From Planctomycetota bacterium (GTDB taxonomy: Bacteria; Planctomycetota; UBA1135; GCA-002686595): DNA of 60,697 nt. The notes under the pieces are model-generated. The model did not search any database. It saw nothing but the letters and a program-made list of their open reading frames with translations, and was not told where the DNA came from. The translations under genes were made by a program, and so were the position numbers. The DNA is taken from the NCBI GenBank assembly GCA_002720975.1, contig PBIX01000094.1, positions 1 through 60,697 of the forward strand. The letters are read 5' to 3'. Shown in pieces: positions 59,269 through 60,697 of the stretch (positions within the stretch are counted from its first letter, which is position 1; each line of letters begins with the position of its first letter).

Positions 59269-60697
59269 ATGCGTCTTTTCGTCTCAACCCGCGTCTGCCT
59301 CTCCTCCCTCGCTCTGCTCGCAGGCCTCTCAGCTTGTGCGGACGGCGTGTCCAACACAGACACGATCGTGCCCCTGGTGGTTCCTGTCTACGCGCCGTCG
59401 GAGAGTGATATTCCGGTGCCCAACGATCTGCTCTTCGCGGACACCACTGATCTGACACTGAACATTCCCGTCGCAAATCCGGCGGACACCTCCGACCCGC
59501 CCGTCGCCATGAACACTCAGGACGGCTGGTCCTTGGGGGCCCCCTTTCCCGTGGCCTTCAGTGGCCCGATCGACCTGGCCAGTGCCATCCCGGGAGGCAG
59601 CGTCAGGATATTCACGGTTACAACGGATACGACCATGGGGCCCGTGGGCGGACCCATCACTGGGGTGACAGGTGAACTGACCGCAGCAGACTTCATGACA
59701 GCCCTGGCCGCTTGGGACACGACGGGCTCCACGCTGGAGATTCGTCCCACACAGCCCCTCGCTCCGCAGACCACCTACATGGTCGTGTTGACGGATGGGA
59801 TCACGGACGCCGCTGGCAATCCGATTACCACCGATGCCGAGTACACCATCGCGAGCTCGACGACCCTGCTTCCGCCGGACCACCCCATGTACCCGCTGCA
59901 GATTCTGGTGCTCTCCATGGAGGGCGCGGCTGAGGCCGCCGGTGTGGACCGGGAGTCCATCGCCATGGCCTATCACTTCACGACCCAGTCGGTGGCTAAG
60001 ACCCTGATGACGATCAGCACGGTGGCCGCGATGGGCGCGGCCGGGGAACAGGCGGTCATTGATGGGCTCTGCGCGCTCGGTCTCGTGGACTGCTCCTCCG
60101 GTACGGCGCCGGAGATCGGTTCTGCGTCCATCGGCACGGCTGTGGATACGACTCTCACCACGGCTGCCACTGGTGGTATGGGGATCGCGGACTGGTACAC
60201 GGCCGGCTTGTCCCTACCCTATTTTCTGACGGCGGCCTCCAATACCACGGCCTCTGGCCCTTCATTCGATCCGGCGCCCTTGCTGAACCCATGGGCCGCT
60301 CGGTACCCCTTGACCGCCTTTGGGGGCAACGAGAAGAATCTGACCGCCTATAACCTGCTACCCCACCCGACGGGAAACGAGCAGGTGCCGGTCCTCATCA
60401 GTGTTCCGAACATCCCGGCCAAGCCTGCCACTGGCTGGCCCGTGACGATTTTTTCTCACGGCATCACGGCCAACCGTCTGAGCATGGCCGGAATTGCCGA
60501 CAGTCAGGCTGGCATCCAGCGGGTCGTCATCGGAATCGATCTTCCCCTGCACGGACTCGCCCTTACGGACCCGTTCTTCTCGGGTTACAAGGATGGCACG
60601 ACGAGGGAGCGGACCTTTGGGCTCGATCTGATGAACGAGTCCACCGGGGCGCCCGGCCCGGACGGCATCATCGACAGCAGCGGCGCGCACATGATCA
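59269..60697 (+). CDS. VolA-like lipase lipoprotein, cut by window edge
   Basis: The frame is open from ATG 59269 to the window end (476 complete codons). A lipoprotein signal (LALLAGLSAC) is followed by a beta-rich domain matching the bacterial virulence-factor lipase N-terminal family: SDIPVPNDLLFADTTDLTLNIPV and AFSGPIDLASAIPGGSVRIF, and a bacterial Ig-like TYMVVLTDGITDAAGN element. An alpha/beta-hydrolase start follows near residues 400-450: WPVTIFSHGITANRLSMAG and IGIDLPLHGL. The nucleophile elbow would be further on, outside the window. Related Vibrio proteins are surface lysophospholipases. Confidence 0.8.
   Translation, partial: MRLFVSTRVCLSSLALLAGLSACADGVSNTDTIVPLVVPVYAPSESDIPVPNDLLFADTTDLTLNIPVANPADTSDPPVAMNTQDGWSLGAPFPVAFSGPIDLASAIPGGSVRIFTVTTDTTMGPVGGPITGVTGELTAADFMTALAAWDTTGSTLEIRPTQPLAPQTTYMVVLTDGITDAAGNPITTDAEYTIASSTTLLPPDHPMYPLQILVLSMEGAAEAAGVDRESIAMAYHFTTQSVAKTLMTISTVAAMGAAGEQAVIDGLCALGLVDCSSGTAPEIGSASIGTAVDTTLTTAATGGMGIADWYTAGLSLPYFLTAASNTTASGPSFDPAPLLNPWAARYPLTAFGGNEKNLTAYNLLPHPTGNEQVPVLISVPNIPAKPATGWPVTIFSHGITANRLSMAGIADSQAGIQRVVIGIDLPLHGLALTDPFFSGYKDGTTRERTFGLDLMNESTGAPGPDGIIDSSGAHMI

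Noticed and set aside
1..60697. CRISPR arrays, insertion sequences, prophage or integrase genes
   Set aside because: No regularly spaced direct repeats, transposase motifs or terminal inverted repeats flanking a gene were seen.

Overview
The window looks like chromosomal DNA of a high-GC, Gram-negative bacterium, most likely a member of the Planctomycetota. This placement is inferred from gene content, not from a marker-gene comparison. Pointing that way are several sulfatase-fold proteins, secreted HEAT-repeat proteins ending in Trp-rich segments, a complete MoxR/DUF58/VWA (Bat) operon, many lipoprotein signals, a beta-barrel protein of the outer membrane, and operons joined by ATGA or GTGA overlaps. 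Most operon-leading genes show no Shine-Dalgarno sequence and instead have a TAxxxT hexamer 6-45 bases before the start codon, so leaderless or very short-leader mRNAs are likely. I saw no tRNA, rRNA, CRISPR array, insertion sequence or phage gene.

Layout. 1-3.1 kb: a truncated sulfatase, a reverse-strand sulfatase-like lipoprotein and a small membrane protein behind a hairpin-rich leader. 3.2-7.5 kb: glutaminyl cyclase, an MFS transporter and RecG. 7.6-13.1 kb: a 1060-residue HEAT protein, a lytic transglycosylase and an MscS channel. 13.1-23.4 kb: the Bat-type operon (MoxR, DUF58, a DUF4381-like protein, two VWA proteins, BatC-, BatD- and BatE-like proteins) with a degenerate sulfatase-fold lipoprotein at its end. 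23.4-26.1 kb: two GT4 glycosyltransferases. 26.1-31.1 kb: patatin, a structured noncoding stretch, HU, a small HEAT protein, another GT4, a histidine phosphatase and a 2Fe-2S ferredoxin.

31.1-37.3 kb: FAD glycerol-3-phosphate dehydrogenase, an ArsC-family protein, a diheme cytochrome c with a NorB/CcoN-like subunit, an inositol-phosphatase-family protein and thioredoxin reductase. 37.4-40.7 kb: a GT4 fused to a long coiled coil, and a GT2. 40.8-45.9 kb: an enolase-superfamily protein, an FG-GAP repeat protein and a transglutaminase/esterase fusion. 46.0-52.3 kb: threonine dehydratase, a second degenerate sulfatase-fold lipoprotein, a SPOUT methyltransferase, cobalamin adenosyltransferase, MiaE and a DUF3187-like barrel. 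52.3-56.4 kb, reverse strand: AtuA, AtuA-like small protein, Pta, FKBP and Smr, then a lipoprotein. 56.5-60.7 kb: acyl-CoA ligase, a chalcone-isomerase-like protein and a lipase truncated by the window edge.

Most genes are housekeeping, envelope or glycan-related. The points that deserve a second look are the two sulfatase-fold lipoproteins lacking catalytic motifs, the hairpin-rich stretch upstream of HU, the double-hairpin leader of the small membrane protein at 2.7 kb, the NorB-like/diheme cytochrome pair, and the AtuA-Pta-FKBP-Smr operon.
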